The translations under genes and the position numbers were made by a program. Shown piece after piece: positions 37,725 to 44,902 of a stretch of 44,902 bases of DNA (within the stretch, counting starts at the first letter, position 1; each line of letters opens with the position of its first letter). The DNA is from Elusimicrobia bacterium UBA4817 (lineage in GTDB: Bacteria > Elusimicrobiota > UBA8919): positions 1 through 44,902 of the forward strand of contig DHFT01000012.1 in the NCBI GenBank assembly GCA_002402375.1. The letters run 5' to 3'. The notes beneath the pieces are model-generated. The model worked only from the letters and a program-made list of their open reading frames with translations, ran no database searches and was not told the DNA's origin.

Positions 37725-38342
37725 ATGCCAAATGTAAAAATTTCTGAAATTTCACAAAAAGCGAAAGTTTTGCCAAGCACCATCAGACACTACACCGACC
37801 TCGGACTTATTGAGATTTCCGACAGAACGGAGGGCGGGCAGCGGCTTTACGACGAGGAAAAGACACTCGGTCAACTTGCCAAAATCAAGCATCTTTCATC
37901 ACGCGGATACACGCTTGCGCAAATAAAAGAAATGCTTACCACTGGCGGACTCAAAAAACGGATTTTAATAATTGACGATGACCCGGATGTAGCGGATTTA
38001 ATCAAAGCGATTTTGACCGATGAAAATTGGGAGTTCAAGCACGCAACGGACGGTTTTGAGGCGGGAAAAATTCTGCTTGACTACCTGCCGGATTTAATCA
38101 CACTGGATTTGGTTATGCCGGGGATGGACGGCTTCAAGGTTTGCCAGAACATCCGCAAGGATTCACGTATAAAAAACATAAAAATTCTCTCAATAACGGC
38201 TTACGATACCCCCGAATACAGACAGAAAATAATTTCGGCCGGAGCCGACGATTATCTTCCGAAACCGTTTACGCCGGAAGAGTTGCGTCAAAAAATAAAC
38301 TCAATGTTTTCGGAAAATAAACCGGAACTGGTAACAAAATAA
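37725..38342 (+). CDS. MerR-type DNA-binding domain fused to a response-regulator receiver
   Basis: A 205-residue protein with a MerR winged helix-turn-helix at 1-72 ('KISEISQKAKVLPSTIRHYT', 'GQRLYDEEKTLGQLAKIKHL') joined to a CheY-like receiver at about 78-195: acidic pocket 'IIDDDPDVADL' (Asp84-86), phosphoacceptor Asp128 in 'ITLDLVMPGMDG', Thr158 in 'SITAYDT' and Lys180 in 'YLPKPFTPEEL'. The output domain is N-terminal, the reverse of most response regulators, and the usual MerR coiled coil and effector domain are replaced by the receiver. No histidine kinase is encoded nearby. A consensus promoter and a 90-nt leader precede it. Confidence 0.92.
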   Translation: MPNVKISEISQKAKVLPSTIRHYTDLGLIEISDRTEGGQRLYDEEKTLGQLAKIKHLSSRGYTLAQIKEMLTTGGLKKRILIIDDDPDVADLIKAILTDENWEFKHATDGFEAGKILLDYLPDLITLDLVMPGMDGFKVCQNIRKDSRIKNIKILSITAYDTPEYRQKIISAGADDYLPKPFTPEELRQKINSMFSENKPELVTK

Positions 38343-38361
38343 ACATTTTTTTCAATTACAA

Positions 38362-38403
38362 TTCAACTACTTCCGTAGTTGCGTAGTTGCGAAAGTAGTT
38401 GAA
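38362..38403. repeat. TTCAACTACTT palindrome after the MerR-receiver gene
   Basis: TTCAACTACTT (38362-38372) and AAGTAGTTGAA (38393-38403) pair perfectly, enclosing CCGTAGTTGCGTAGTTGCG. It is a related copy of the element at 18106-18164 and may double as terminator. Confidence 0.7.
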
Positions 38404-38568
38404 TAGATTGGATTTTACCGATGATACATCTGAAAACGAAACTTATGAAAATTGCGGAAATACAACAAATGTTGTGCAAACAATTTTTATGAAATTAAAA
38501 CTTAACACCATGTTTGATGTCATAGCGAGGGAAATTGTGAAAAAAGGACCTGTCCCCTTTTTAGAAGG

Positions 38569-38651
38569 TGTCATTGTCCGCATTAGGCGGATGGCGAAGC
38601 CCGTGGCAATCTCATTGAGATTGCTTCGTCACTTCGTTCCTCGCAATGACA
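38569..38651. repeat. TGTCATTG palindrome (SHSERSEES class)
   Basis: TGTCATTG (38569) with CAATGACA (ending near 38651) as outer arms and GGCAATCTCA / TGAGATTGC next to the loop, plus a CCGCATTAGGCGG insertion in the left arm. Same class as the inner palindrome at 8751-8817 and the half-unit inside glgE. Confidence 0.75.
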
Positions 38652-38739
38652 GTCGGGTTTTCTTTCGCGTCAGTTCCGCGTTCAGTTCCGCGTCAGTTCC
38701 GCGTCGGTTCCGCGGTCTGTTCCGCGTCTGTTTCGCGGT

Positions 38740-38769
38740 CTTTTTAATTACCTCCGTCCCCATTATTTT
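38740..38769 (+). repeat. 30-bp direct repeat, left copy
   Basis: Identical over 30 nt (core TAATTACCTCCGTCCCCATT) to 39566-39595. The copies flank the nucleotidyltransferase pair, about 826 bp apart. Its central 22 nt are also the reverse complement of the ribosome binding segment at 37699-37720. Confidence 0.85.
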
Positions 38770-38826
38770 CGTCCCCATTGTTTTTGTTTCTTTTTGTCCC
38801 AAAACCGATTATGTGGAATAAATAAA

Positions 38827-39027
38827 ATGAAAAAGAAAATTTGGATGAGAATAGTACCGCTTGAAAAATCTAATGACGATTGGGATATACGATTTTGGAA
38901 AAAAGCCGGAACTCTCGCTCGGTTTTCGGCAACCTGGCAGATGCTCGATGAATTTTACAAAATGAGAGGTAAAAATGGAATTAAGCGAAGATTACAAAGA
39001 ACTGTTCAGAATATTCAACGAATATAG
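38827..39027 (+). CDS. Small protein paired with a nucleotidyltransferase
   Basis: A 66-residue basic protein, 'MKKKIWMRIVPLEKSNDDW', then 'DIRFWKKAGTLARFSATWQM' and 'LDEFYKMRGKNGIKRRLQR'. Small proteins with an 'FW...A...FEATWEMV' pattern are, as I recall, often encoded just before nucleotidyltransferases of the AbiEii/DUF6036 type, and are candidate antitoxins or partners. It overlaps the next gene by 53 bp in a different frame. An in-frame ATG 33 nt upstream lacks a ribosome binding site and lies in repeat-derived sequence. Function is inferred from position only. Confidence 0.65.
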   Translation: MKKKIWMRIVPLEKSNDDWDIRFWKKAGTLARFSATWQMLDEFYKMRGKNGIKRRLQRTVQNIQRI

Positions 39028-39427
39028 GGTGAAATATTTAATCATCGGTGCATATGCCGTTGTCTATTATACGGAGCCGCGGTATACTAAAGACATAGAC
39101 ATCTCGGTGGCTGCCGATATAAAAAATGCCAAAAAAGTTTATGACGCTTTAAAAAAATTCGGAGCGCCGCTTAAAGACATCAAACCCGTTGACTTCACTG
39201 ACAAAACTATGGTTTATCAAATCGGCGTAGCACCGGTCAGAATAGATATATTGCCCGGAATAAAAGCAATTGATTTTGAGAGTGCATGGAAAAAAAGAAA
39301 AAAAATAAAATATGATGATGTTCCGGTAAATATCATAGACATAAAAAATCTTATAAAAACGAAAAAGGTATTAAAACGGCCCCAGGACATTTTGGATTTA
39401 GAAAAATTGAAACTGGTGAAAAAATAA
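38975..39427 (+). CDS. Nucleotidyltransferase of the AbiEii/DUF6036-like toxin group
   Basis: A 150-residue protein with a minimal nucleotidyltransferase fold: 'YLIIGAYAVVYYTEPRYTKD' then 'IDISV', giving the DxD pair Asp40/Asp42 after the Gly-Ala helix, and a third acidic residue in 'PVRIDILPG'. A C-terminal Lys-rich helix 'RPQDILDLEKLKLVKK' is typical. Such proteins transfer nucleotides to RNA or protein and serve as toxins in two-gene systems. The ATG has GAGAGG about 5 nt upstream. The gene ends 1 nt before the giant secreted protein starts. The pair is bracketed by 30-bp direct repeats belonging to that gene's 5' end. Confidence 0.8.
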   Translation: MELSEDYKELFRIFNEYRVKYLIIGAYAVVYYTEPRYTKDIDISVAADIKNAKKVYDALKKFGAPLKDIKPVDFTDKTMVYQIGVAPVRIDILPGIKAIDFESAWKKRKKIKYDDVPVNIIDIKNLIKTKKVLKRPQDILDLEKLKLVKK

Positions 39428-39428
39428 A

Positions 39429-42400
39429 ATGAAAAACATAAAAACCATGTTTGATAGAATAAATGTAGTGGCAGGGTCACCCTGCCTGATAGCGAGGAGA
39501 CCTCGCAACTACAATGTCCTGCGTCAGTTCCTAATCTCTCAATCTCTCAATCTCTTAATCTCTGCCTTTTTAATTACCTCCGTCCCCATTATTTTGACAA
39601 ATCTTTATGCCGGGAATCTTTTGACAAACTGGAATTTTGAAACAGGAAATACATCGGGGTGGACAACCGGCGGTACGGCTTCGTTTAATGTAGACACTTC
39701 AACTGCTATTGGTACGACATCGGCGAGAATCGGAATGACAACCGCTACAGGTAAAAAAGTGTATTATCAAAATGTCCCATCAACTCCTACTTGGAGGTAT
39801 AATCTTGCAGGATATGTTTGGGACAACGATGCTAATATTTCTTACATAGGTTTTTTAATAAAACCTAACGGTGGTTCTGCTGCTACTTCTCCTGCTCCCA
39901 GTGTTAGTAACAGTACAACTACGGCTGTTAATTCTAATGCTTGGCAATTTTTAAGTATGTCGACAACTACCGAATCAGGGTATACGTTTTTTGGTGTTAA
40001 TGCGATAATAAATTTTCTTGCCGGTGCAAGCACAGGTTACTTTGACAACATATATTTCGGGCTGCCGGATACTCCTTCATCGCTTATTCAACTTAACAAC
40101 AGCGGCAGCCAACTTGCACAGGGCGAATGGACAACATCTACAATAATTATTTCTTCGTTTACGCAGGCAGGTTCAGTAAGCGGTTCCGGACCGACAGATG
40201 CAGTTAAATTTCATCTTCAGGTAACAAGCGGTTCAGCGGCTTCGCCCGACTGGTCAACTCTTTTCGTTGATTATACTTCCGGCTTGATTTCGGAAGGAAC
40301 GACCGGCTACCAGTGGCCGACGCTTACAGGCACGGCAACTTACTGGTGGAGGGTGTGGACTGAAGACAAATACAACGGTGTTACAGGCGCCACATCAACA
40401 ATATCAGTATTTTGTTTTAGTGCCGCTGCAAACCAGGCGCCGTTTGATGTTTCGGGGCTGACGCAATTAGCAGGGACGACGATTTTGCCGTCAATGGCGT
40501 GGACGACTTCATCCGTAATTATTTCGTCATTTACGCTAAACGACCCGGATACATCCGAGCAATTAAAGTTTTATCTGCACATAACATCCGTTACAACGGG
40601 CGGTGATGCTGCTGATTGGTCTCAACTTTTCCACGCCTCAACTTCCGGATATTTAGCGGAGGGAACCACTCAATATAATTGGCCTACTCTTACCAACAAA
40701 GCGACATACTGGTGGCGGGTTTGGTGTGAGGATGACAGCGGCGCATCCTCCGTTTCAACAACTACATTTTTAGCAGACGACAACACAAAAACCGCAAAAT
40801 TCGGTTATACGCCGCCGCCGAATGCGCCTTCGGGACTTACTCAATTAAACGGCTACGGCACTCAACTTGTCTCTATGCAGTGGTCAACCTCTACTGTGGT
40901 AATTTCATCATTTACCCAATCAAGTCCTCTTGCCGGCGACTTAAAATTCCACCTGCAGGTCTCGTCGTTTACCGGTTTCAGTCCGCTTCTTTTTGAGACA
41001 ACATCTCAACTAATTGCACAAGGGACTACCGGTTACCAGTGGCCGGCATTAACCGATTACGGGACATACTGGTGGCGGGTGTGGTCTGAGGATTCAAACG
41101 GGTTTACATCGTCCACATCAACGGCTTTGGGTGTAGGCGGAGATGCAAAATTAGGAATAGACCCATATCCGCCCGCGGCGATAACGGATTTAGGGGTCGT
41201 GCTGAATTCATTTATGACTGGCGAGATAAAAATCACTTGGACGGCGCCGAAAAATTCCGGTGCGGGAGGCGACAAGGTAACTGAATACGACCTGCGGTAT
41301 GCGACATGGAGTTTTACCGACAGCGACTGGAATCATTCGTCGGTCACACAATATGCCGGCGAACCGACTCCGTCCGTTCCCGGCACTTTGGAGACGGCGT
41401 ATCTCAACGGCGGATTACCGCTCGGCACTACATATTATTTTCATATAAAATCGTCCGACACTTTTGACCCGTCTGCAATAGACAACGGAACTGTCGCACA
41501 GGTTTTAGAGCAGCACATTGTCATTTCCGAAGTTATGATAGCAACTACCAGTACTTCCGGCGAATATGTAGAACTTTATAACCCGACTACGGTGCAGTTT
41601 GATTTGAATGCTTTGGGCTTAAAACTACACATAATAAACGGTGCCGGTACCGATGGGAATGCAGCCATCACATTTATAAATAATTCAATTCCTTCAAAAG
41701 GTTATTTTTTGATTGCCGGAACCGGCACATTATCCGATATCTGGCCATCTTCCGTAAATCCGGATGCCACATATGCAACCAGTAGCAATAATCTTGTCGC
41801 CGGCGGTGATGTCTACATCAGCACTTATACAACATTATATTCCACCGGCGCAATAGACCTTTTGGGATTGGATAATGTCGGCGGTTGGTGGGAGGGAACA
41901 GCGTTCGGTAGTAATCCCACTGCGGGTCAATCAGCGGAAAGAAAAGCGAATTCCGGTTCTTCTGCCGCAACAATGGCAATAGGCGGCGCGGATGAATTTT
42001 CAGGAAACGGATACGACACCAACGATAACAGTTCCGATTTCGTATCAAGAACGACCGGCGCACAACCGCAGAATTCAACATCTGACACCGAGCCGTCTTC
42101 AGACACTACACCTCCTGCCGCAATTTCCGACTTAACCGCCCTGGCCGGAAGCGGGAACAATTTGGGTATTGTAAAGTTGAGTTGGACATCGCCCGGAGAT
42201 GACGGAGTAACCGGCAATTTGACCGGTTTATTCCGCATAAATTACTCGTCGGTGGGAATTATAACCGCGAATAATTTTGTTACTGCATCTTCAACATTTG
42301 CCACGGTTGTGGATATATCAACGACATCTTTAACGCCTTTGACCGCCTGCACTACCACTTTTTACAACTTAAACAGAGGCACGACCTACTGGTTCGCTAT

Positions 42401-44902
42401 CAAAACTGCCGATGATGTCAACAACTGGTCGGTGTGGAACTCAACCGCCGATACGCCTTTTACACAAAATACATCAGCATACTGTTTTCTGAACTCCTCG
42501 CCTTCCGCACCCGGCACTTTACAGCAACTCAACAATTCGGGAACGGTTCTTACATCAATGCAGTGGACTAATTCCTCAACCATAATATCATCCTTCACGC
42601 TTTCGGATGCGCAGTCGTGGGATACGGTGAAGTTTTACCTGCACATAACATCCGTTACCAGCGGAACTTCTGCCGACTGGACACAGTCGTGGCATGCGTC
42701 AACATCAAGTTTTTTGGCGCAAGGAACTACCGGCTATCAGTGGCCGACTTTGACCAACCCCGGCACTTACTGGTGGAGGGTGTGGGCTGAAGACGACGAC
42801 AGCGCGACTTCTTCAACATCCACAATTCTTGGTGTAGGCGGAGATGCAAAACTCGGGTTTGATAATACGGCGCCCGATGCCGTAACTAATCTTACTGCAC
42901 TTGCCGGCTGGAAAGTTGACACCGTTGTTCTGAAATGGACAGCACCGAATGCCAATCCCGGACCGGCATCTTCATATCTGATGAGATATTCAACGACATC
43001 TTTTACGAATTCCGAGTGGGATGCCGCATGGGTGAAAAATTTAAATACCAAAGCAACAATACCGGCACCTTCCACCACCGGCACAACGGAACTGATGCTT
43101 ATAACCGGACTTACAAACGGCACTTCATACTGGTTCGCCATAAAATCGCAGGACGCCATCGGAAATACTTCCGCCATAAACTCAAACACTCAGGATTTTG
43201 CGGTTGCACAGACGACAAATCCGCTCGTAATAAATGAAATCGCACCATGGCAGACATCAGGCATTGACGGTGCGGAATTTTACATCAAAAATCCCTGTTA
43301 TGCCGGCGGCTTAAAACTTTACGGAAAAGATGACACCGGCAGCCCGGCAATAGAAGTTGTAAAAACACTGCCTTCCGCAGGCGGTGTCTGGGAAGAGGAA
43401 ATTCCCGCAGGAACCTACATAATTATTTATATGAGAACTGCCGGAACGGATGAAACGACGGTCGGGCAGTCGCTCTCAAACGCACTTAAAGTTTATGCGG
43501 GCGCGACTATTCCCGACGATACAAGCGGTCTTATTAACAGCGACGGTTATTGCATTTTGACGGACACTGCCGGAATTACGACATCCGCCAATATAATTCA
43601 ATCGGGCGAGATTCTGGACTTTGTCGCATATCAAAATCAGGACCAGACCGGTTTCGCAGACACTTACGACGACGACAATGTAAATTACGCCATCTCAAAA
43701 GGTCACTGGCTCTCCACCTGCACAACAACCTGCGGGTTTGATTGTGTTAATTCAAGAAGAAACGGCAACTCATCTTCAATTGCAAGAAATAACTCCTCTT
43801 CTAAAACTTATAACTCAAAATATGATTGGACTTACCGCTACCAGTCAATTTCAACAGGCACGGCAAACGGGACTATAGACCCGACATCGGGCGGAGGGGT
43901 CTGCACCGTAACGCCCGGCACAGCGCAAATTTCAACGGCAGGGACATGGAAGTTCAAATATAACGGGAATTCTTCCGATTCGGTGAATCATACAGTAGTC
44001 CTTCAAATACCTTCTTCATGGCCAGAGCCGCAAAATACCGACTCCGCACTTGCTAATTACACAACCGCATTTATATCAACTCTTTCCGACCCGCCAAACC
44101 CCGGCGATGCGGGATTTACAAGCGGATACGGTGTAACGATTTCACAGATAATAGGAACGAATGCCGGCTGGAATGTGGTCGTTGCCGTAGGTGATATGGC
44201 TGCGGCGGACAATCTTTACATCGTCTACGGCGCGACTTACGCATCAACAAACGGTGTTGTAACGGCGCCGGCTACAAGCGGAACATATACTTTCAGGGTT
44301 TATTCAGATACCAACGGCGTAAATGTTTCGGAAATAGCATCTTCACCGCAGGTCACCGTTGCGGAAGCCGTTCCGCCGGCCGCAATTTCCGATTTAACCG
44401 CCCTTGAAGGAACTGACGACGGTATTGTTAAATTAAACTGGACTTCACCCGGCGATGATGGTGTTTCGAGCGATTTAACCGGCACTTTCAGAATCAAATA
44501 CTCGTCTGTTTCAATAATTTCATCCGGCAATTTTGACAGCCCGCCTTCAAATCTTGCGGTAACGACCGTCAACATTTCAACAACCGCACTTACACCTTTA
44601 ACCGCATGCACTACAACGATGTACGGATTGAATGCCGGAACTTCCTACTTTTTCGCGATAAAAACTGCTGATGATGTCAACAACTGGTCTGTGTGGAACT
44701 CATCGGCAAATGAATTGACTGTCAATACTTCCGCATACTGCGCCGCAAATGACCAAGTTCCGCCGGCGCCGACAAATCTCGTTGCAACGGCGGGAAACCA
44801 GCAGGTTACATTAACATGGGATGCGGTTACCAGCGAGCCGGATTTGGATTTTTACCGCATCTACTGCGACAGCAAGCCGCCGGTAGCGGTAGAATGGTAT
44901 GT
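39429..44902 (+). CDS. Giant secreted protein with fibronectin-III and lamin-tail domains, 3'-truncated
   Basis: An uninterrupted frame of about 1824 codons runs off the right edge. The N-terminus has a hydrophobic export-type segment ('LNLLISAFLITSVPIILTNL', about 43-62) built on TCAATCTC repeats. Residues 66-215 look like a beta-sandwich carbohydrate-binding module ('NWNFETGNTSGWTTGG'). A ~120-residue repeat occurs four times (about 215, 343, 469, 1026), recognised by 'GYQWPTLT' followed by 'YWWRVWTED'. Fibronectin-III-type domains start near 580, 894, 1150, 1650 and 1778. Lamin-tail-type domains start near 694 ('IVISEVMIATTS', 'EYVELYNPT') and 1263 ('LVINEIAPWQTSG'). It is Thr/Ser-rich with few Lys. 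Probable surface or S-layer-like adhesin or filament; no enzyme domain is visible. The exact start is uncertain (GTG at 39468 is an alternative) because a repeat lies there. Confidence 0.93.
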   Translation, partial: MKNIKTMFDRINVVAGSPCLIARRPRNYNVLRQFLISQSLNLLISAFLITSVPIILTNLYAGNLLTNWNFETGNTSGWTTGGTASFNVDTSTAIGTTSARIGMTTATGKKVYYQNVPSTPTWRYNLAGYVWDNDANISYIGFLIKPNGGSAATSPAPSVSNSTTTAVNSNAWQFLSMSTTTESGYTFFGVNAIINFLAGASTGYFDNIYFGLPDTPSSLIQLNNSGSQLAQGEWTTSTIIISSFTQAGSVSGSGPTDAVKFHLQVTSGSAASPDWSTLFVDYTSGLISEGTTGYQWPTLTGTATYWWRVWTEDKYNGVTGATSTISVFCFSAAANQAPFDVSGLTQLAGTTILPSMAWTTSSVIISSFTLNDPDTSEQLKFYLHITSVTTGGDAADWSQLFHASTSGYLAEGTTQYNWPTLTNKATYWWRVWCEDDSGASSVSTTTFLADDNTKTAKFGYTPPPNAPSGLTQLNGYGTQLVSMQWSTSTVVISSFTQSSPLAGDLKFHLQVSSFTGFSPLLFETTSQLIAQGTTGYQWPALTDYGTYWWRVWSEDSNGFTSSTSTALGVGGDAKLGIDPYPPAAITDLGVVLNSFMTGEIKITWTAPKNSGAGGDKVTEYDLRYATWSFTDSDWNHSSVTQYAGEPTPSVPGTLETAYLNGGLPLGTTYYFHIKSSDTFDPSAIDNGTVAQVLEQHIVISEVMIATTSTSGEYVELYNPTTVQFDLNALGLKLHIINGAGTDGNAAITFINNSIPSKGYFLIAGTGTLSDIWPSSVNPDATYATSSNNLVAGGDVYISTYTTLYSTGAIDLLGLDNVGGWWEGTAFGSNPTAGQSAERKANSGSSAATMAIGGADEFSGNGYDTNDNSSDFVSRTTGAQPQNSTSDTEPSSDTTPPAAISDLTALAGSGNNLGIVKLSWTSPGDDGVTGNLTGLFRINYSSVGIITANNFVTASSTFATVVDISTTSLTPLTACTTTFYNLNRGTTYWFAIKTADDVNNWSVWNSTADTPFTQNTSAYCFLNSSPSAPGTLQQLNNSGTVLTSMQWTNSSTIISSFTLSDAQSWDTVKFYLHITSVTSGTSADWTQSWHASTSSFLAQGTTGYQWPTLTNPGTYWWRVWAEDDDSATSSTSTILGVGGDAKLGFDNTAPDAVTNLTALAGWKVDTVVLKWTAPNANPGPASSYLMRYSTTSFTNSEWDAAWVKNLNTKATIPAPSTTGTTELMLITGLTNGTSYWFAIKSQDAIGNTSAINSNTQDFAVAQTTNPLVINEIAPWQTSGIDGAEFYIKNPCYAGGLKLYGKDDTGSPAIEVVKTLPSAGGVWEEEIPAGTYIIIYMRTAGTDETTVGQSLSNALKVYAGATIPDDTSGLINSDGYCILTDTAGITTSANIIQSGEILDFVAYQNQDQTGFADTYDDDNVNYAISKGHWLSTCTTTCGFDCVNSRRNGNSSSIARNNSSSKTYNSKYDWTYRYQSISTGTANGTIDPTSGGGVCTVTPGTAQISTAGTWKFKYNGNSSDSVNHTVVLQIPSSWPEPQNTDSALANYTTAFISTLSDPPNPGDAGFTSGYGVTISQIIGTNAGWNVVVAVGDMAAADNLYIVYGATYASTNGVVTAPATSGTYTFRVYSDTNGVNVSEIASSPQVTVAEAVPPAAISDLTALEGTDDGIVKLNWTSPGDDGVSSDLTGTFRIKYSSVSIISSGNFDSPPSNLAVTTVNISTTALTPLTACTTTMYGLNAGTSYFFAIKTADDVNNWSVWNSSANELTVNTSAYCAANDQVPPAPTNLVATAGNQQVTLTWDAVTSEPDLDFYRIYCDSKPPVAVEWY
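39464..39513. repeat. TGTAGT...ACTACA two-hairpin element inside the giant gene
   Basis: Outer arms TGTAGT (39464) and ACTACA (39513) enclose GGCAGGG-tca-CCCTGCC and GCGAGG-aga-CCTCGC. It is translated in frame as 'VVAGSPCLIARRPRNYN', between the first Met and the signal segment. Same architecture as 20875-20929. Confidence 0.75.
39566..39595 (+). repeat. 30-bp direct repeat, right copy
   Basis: Identical to 38740-38769; here it encodes 'FLITSVPIIL' of the export segment of the giant protein, and includes the second complement of the 37699-37720 ribosome binding segment. Tandem TCAATCTC-type octamers (39533-39563) lie just upstream. Confidence 0.85.

Larger units (their letters stand above)
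38489..38821 (+). pseudogene. Repeat-filled remnant duplicating the 5' end of the giant gene
   Basis: An open frame of 110 codons whose two ends resemble the N-terminus of the protein starting at 39429: it begins 'MKLKLNTMFDVIAREIV' (compare 'MKNIKTMFDRINVVAG') and near its end reads 'FAVFLITSVPIIF' (compare 'SAFLITSVPIIL'), in the same frame. The middle is a TGTCATT-family palindrome and GCGTCAGTTCC tandem repeats, so no folded protein is expected. The 30-nt segment at 38740-38769 is identical to 39566-39595. I read it as a left-over copy of the signal-peptide end of the giant gene, cut off by insertion of the nucleotidyltransferase pair. The rest of the 38343-38826 gap contains only repeats. 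Confidence 0.6.

Noticed and set aside
41057..44611. Several open frames on the - strand opposite the giant protein
   Set aside because: They are by-products of the Ser/Thr-rich codon usage of the + strand gene; no motifs and no ribosome binding sites.

Overview
The window looks like chromosomal DNA of an AT-rich, diderm-type bacterium from a poorly cultured lineage. The gene set (PilT/PilU pair, FtsX-EnvC, CtpA-type S41 protease, YibQ-type deacetylase, CsaB, LarB/LarC, many intergenic palindromes, a giant fibronectin-III/lamin-tail secreted protein) reminds me of Elusimicrobiota or Omnitrophota. That placement is a guess from gene content; no rRNA or tRNA gene was seen. Almost every host gene is on the + strand, in short-spaced or overlapping runs. 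The only - strand genes are two IS110-family transposases.

Layout. 1-1.1 kb: 5'-truncated TPR protein. 1.2-2.8 kb: IS110-family element with a structured non-coding region downstream of its transposase. 3.0-3.6 kb: PIN toxin/antitoxin pair. 3.8-9.8 kb: CpXC protein, cyclophilin, DUF2851 protein, pilT, a pilU-like gene and a cNMP-binding/GAF-like protein. 9.8-18 kb: small export-family membrane protein, truncated CCA-family nucleotidyltransferase, M50 protease, trpS, scpA, scpB, EF-G-like GTPase, TIM-barrel isomerase, galT. 18-24 kb: glgE, an RHH/PIN module, a secreted unknown, a glgM-like synthase and a UDPGP-family pyrophosphorylase. Together with galT these look like a UDP-sugar / maltose-1-phosphate glucan cluster. 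24-28.5 kb: DUF5693 protein, csaB, ftsX, envC. A second IS110 element (about 28.6-30.2 kb) separates envC from ctpA, yibQ and tsaD. 34-37 kb: larB, larC, then three tandem PII-family genes and a membrane protein. 37.6-39.4 kb: a MerR-receiver fusion, a repeat-filled remnant and a nucleotidyltransferase pair. 39.4 kb to the end: the first ~1820 residues of a giant secreted protein.

The most striking feature is the amount and placement of repeats. At least six families of palindromic or short tandem repeats fill the intergenic gaps and also enter coding sequence. They provide signal-peptide-like N-termini (cyclophilin, EnvC, giant protein), internal peptides (DUF2851 protein, CCA enzyme, GlgE), a C-terminus (ScpA), and ribosome binding sites. 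Two toxin-like modules are bracketed by imperfect duplications of the end of a neighbouring gene. Several genes have a near-consensus promoter whose -10 box lies 6-11 nt before the ATG, suggesting leaderless or nearly leaderless transcripts.

Best candidates for something undescribed: the larB-larC-PII-PII-PII operon, an FtsX that appears to lack its FtsE-coupling segment, the toxin modules framed by duplicated gene ends, and a regulator leader whose ribosome-binding segment is perfectly complementary to two downstream repeats.
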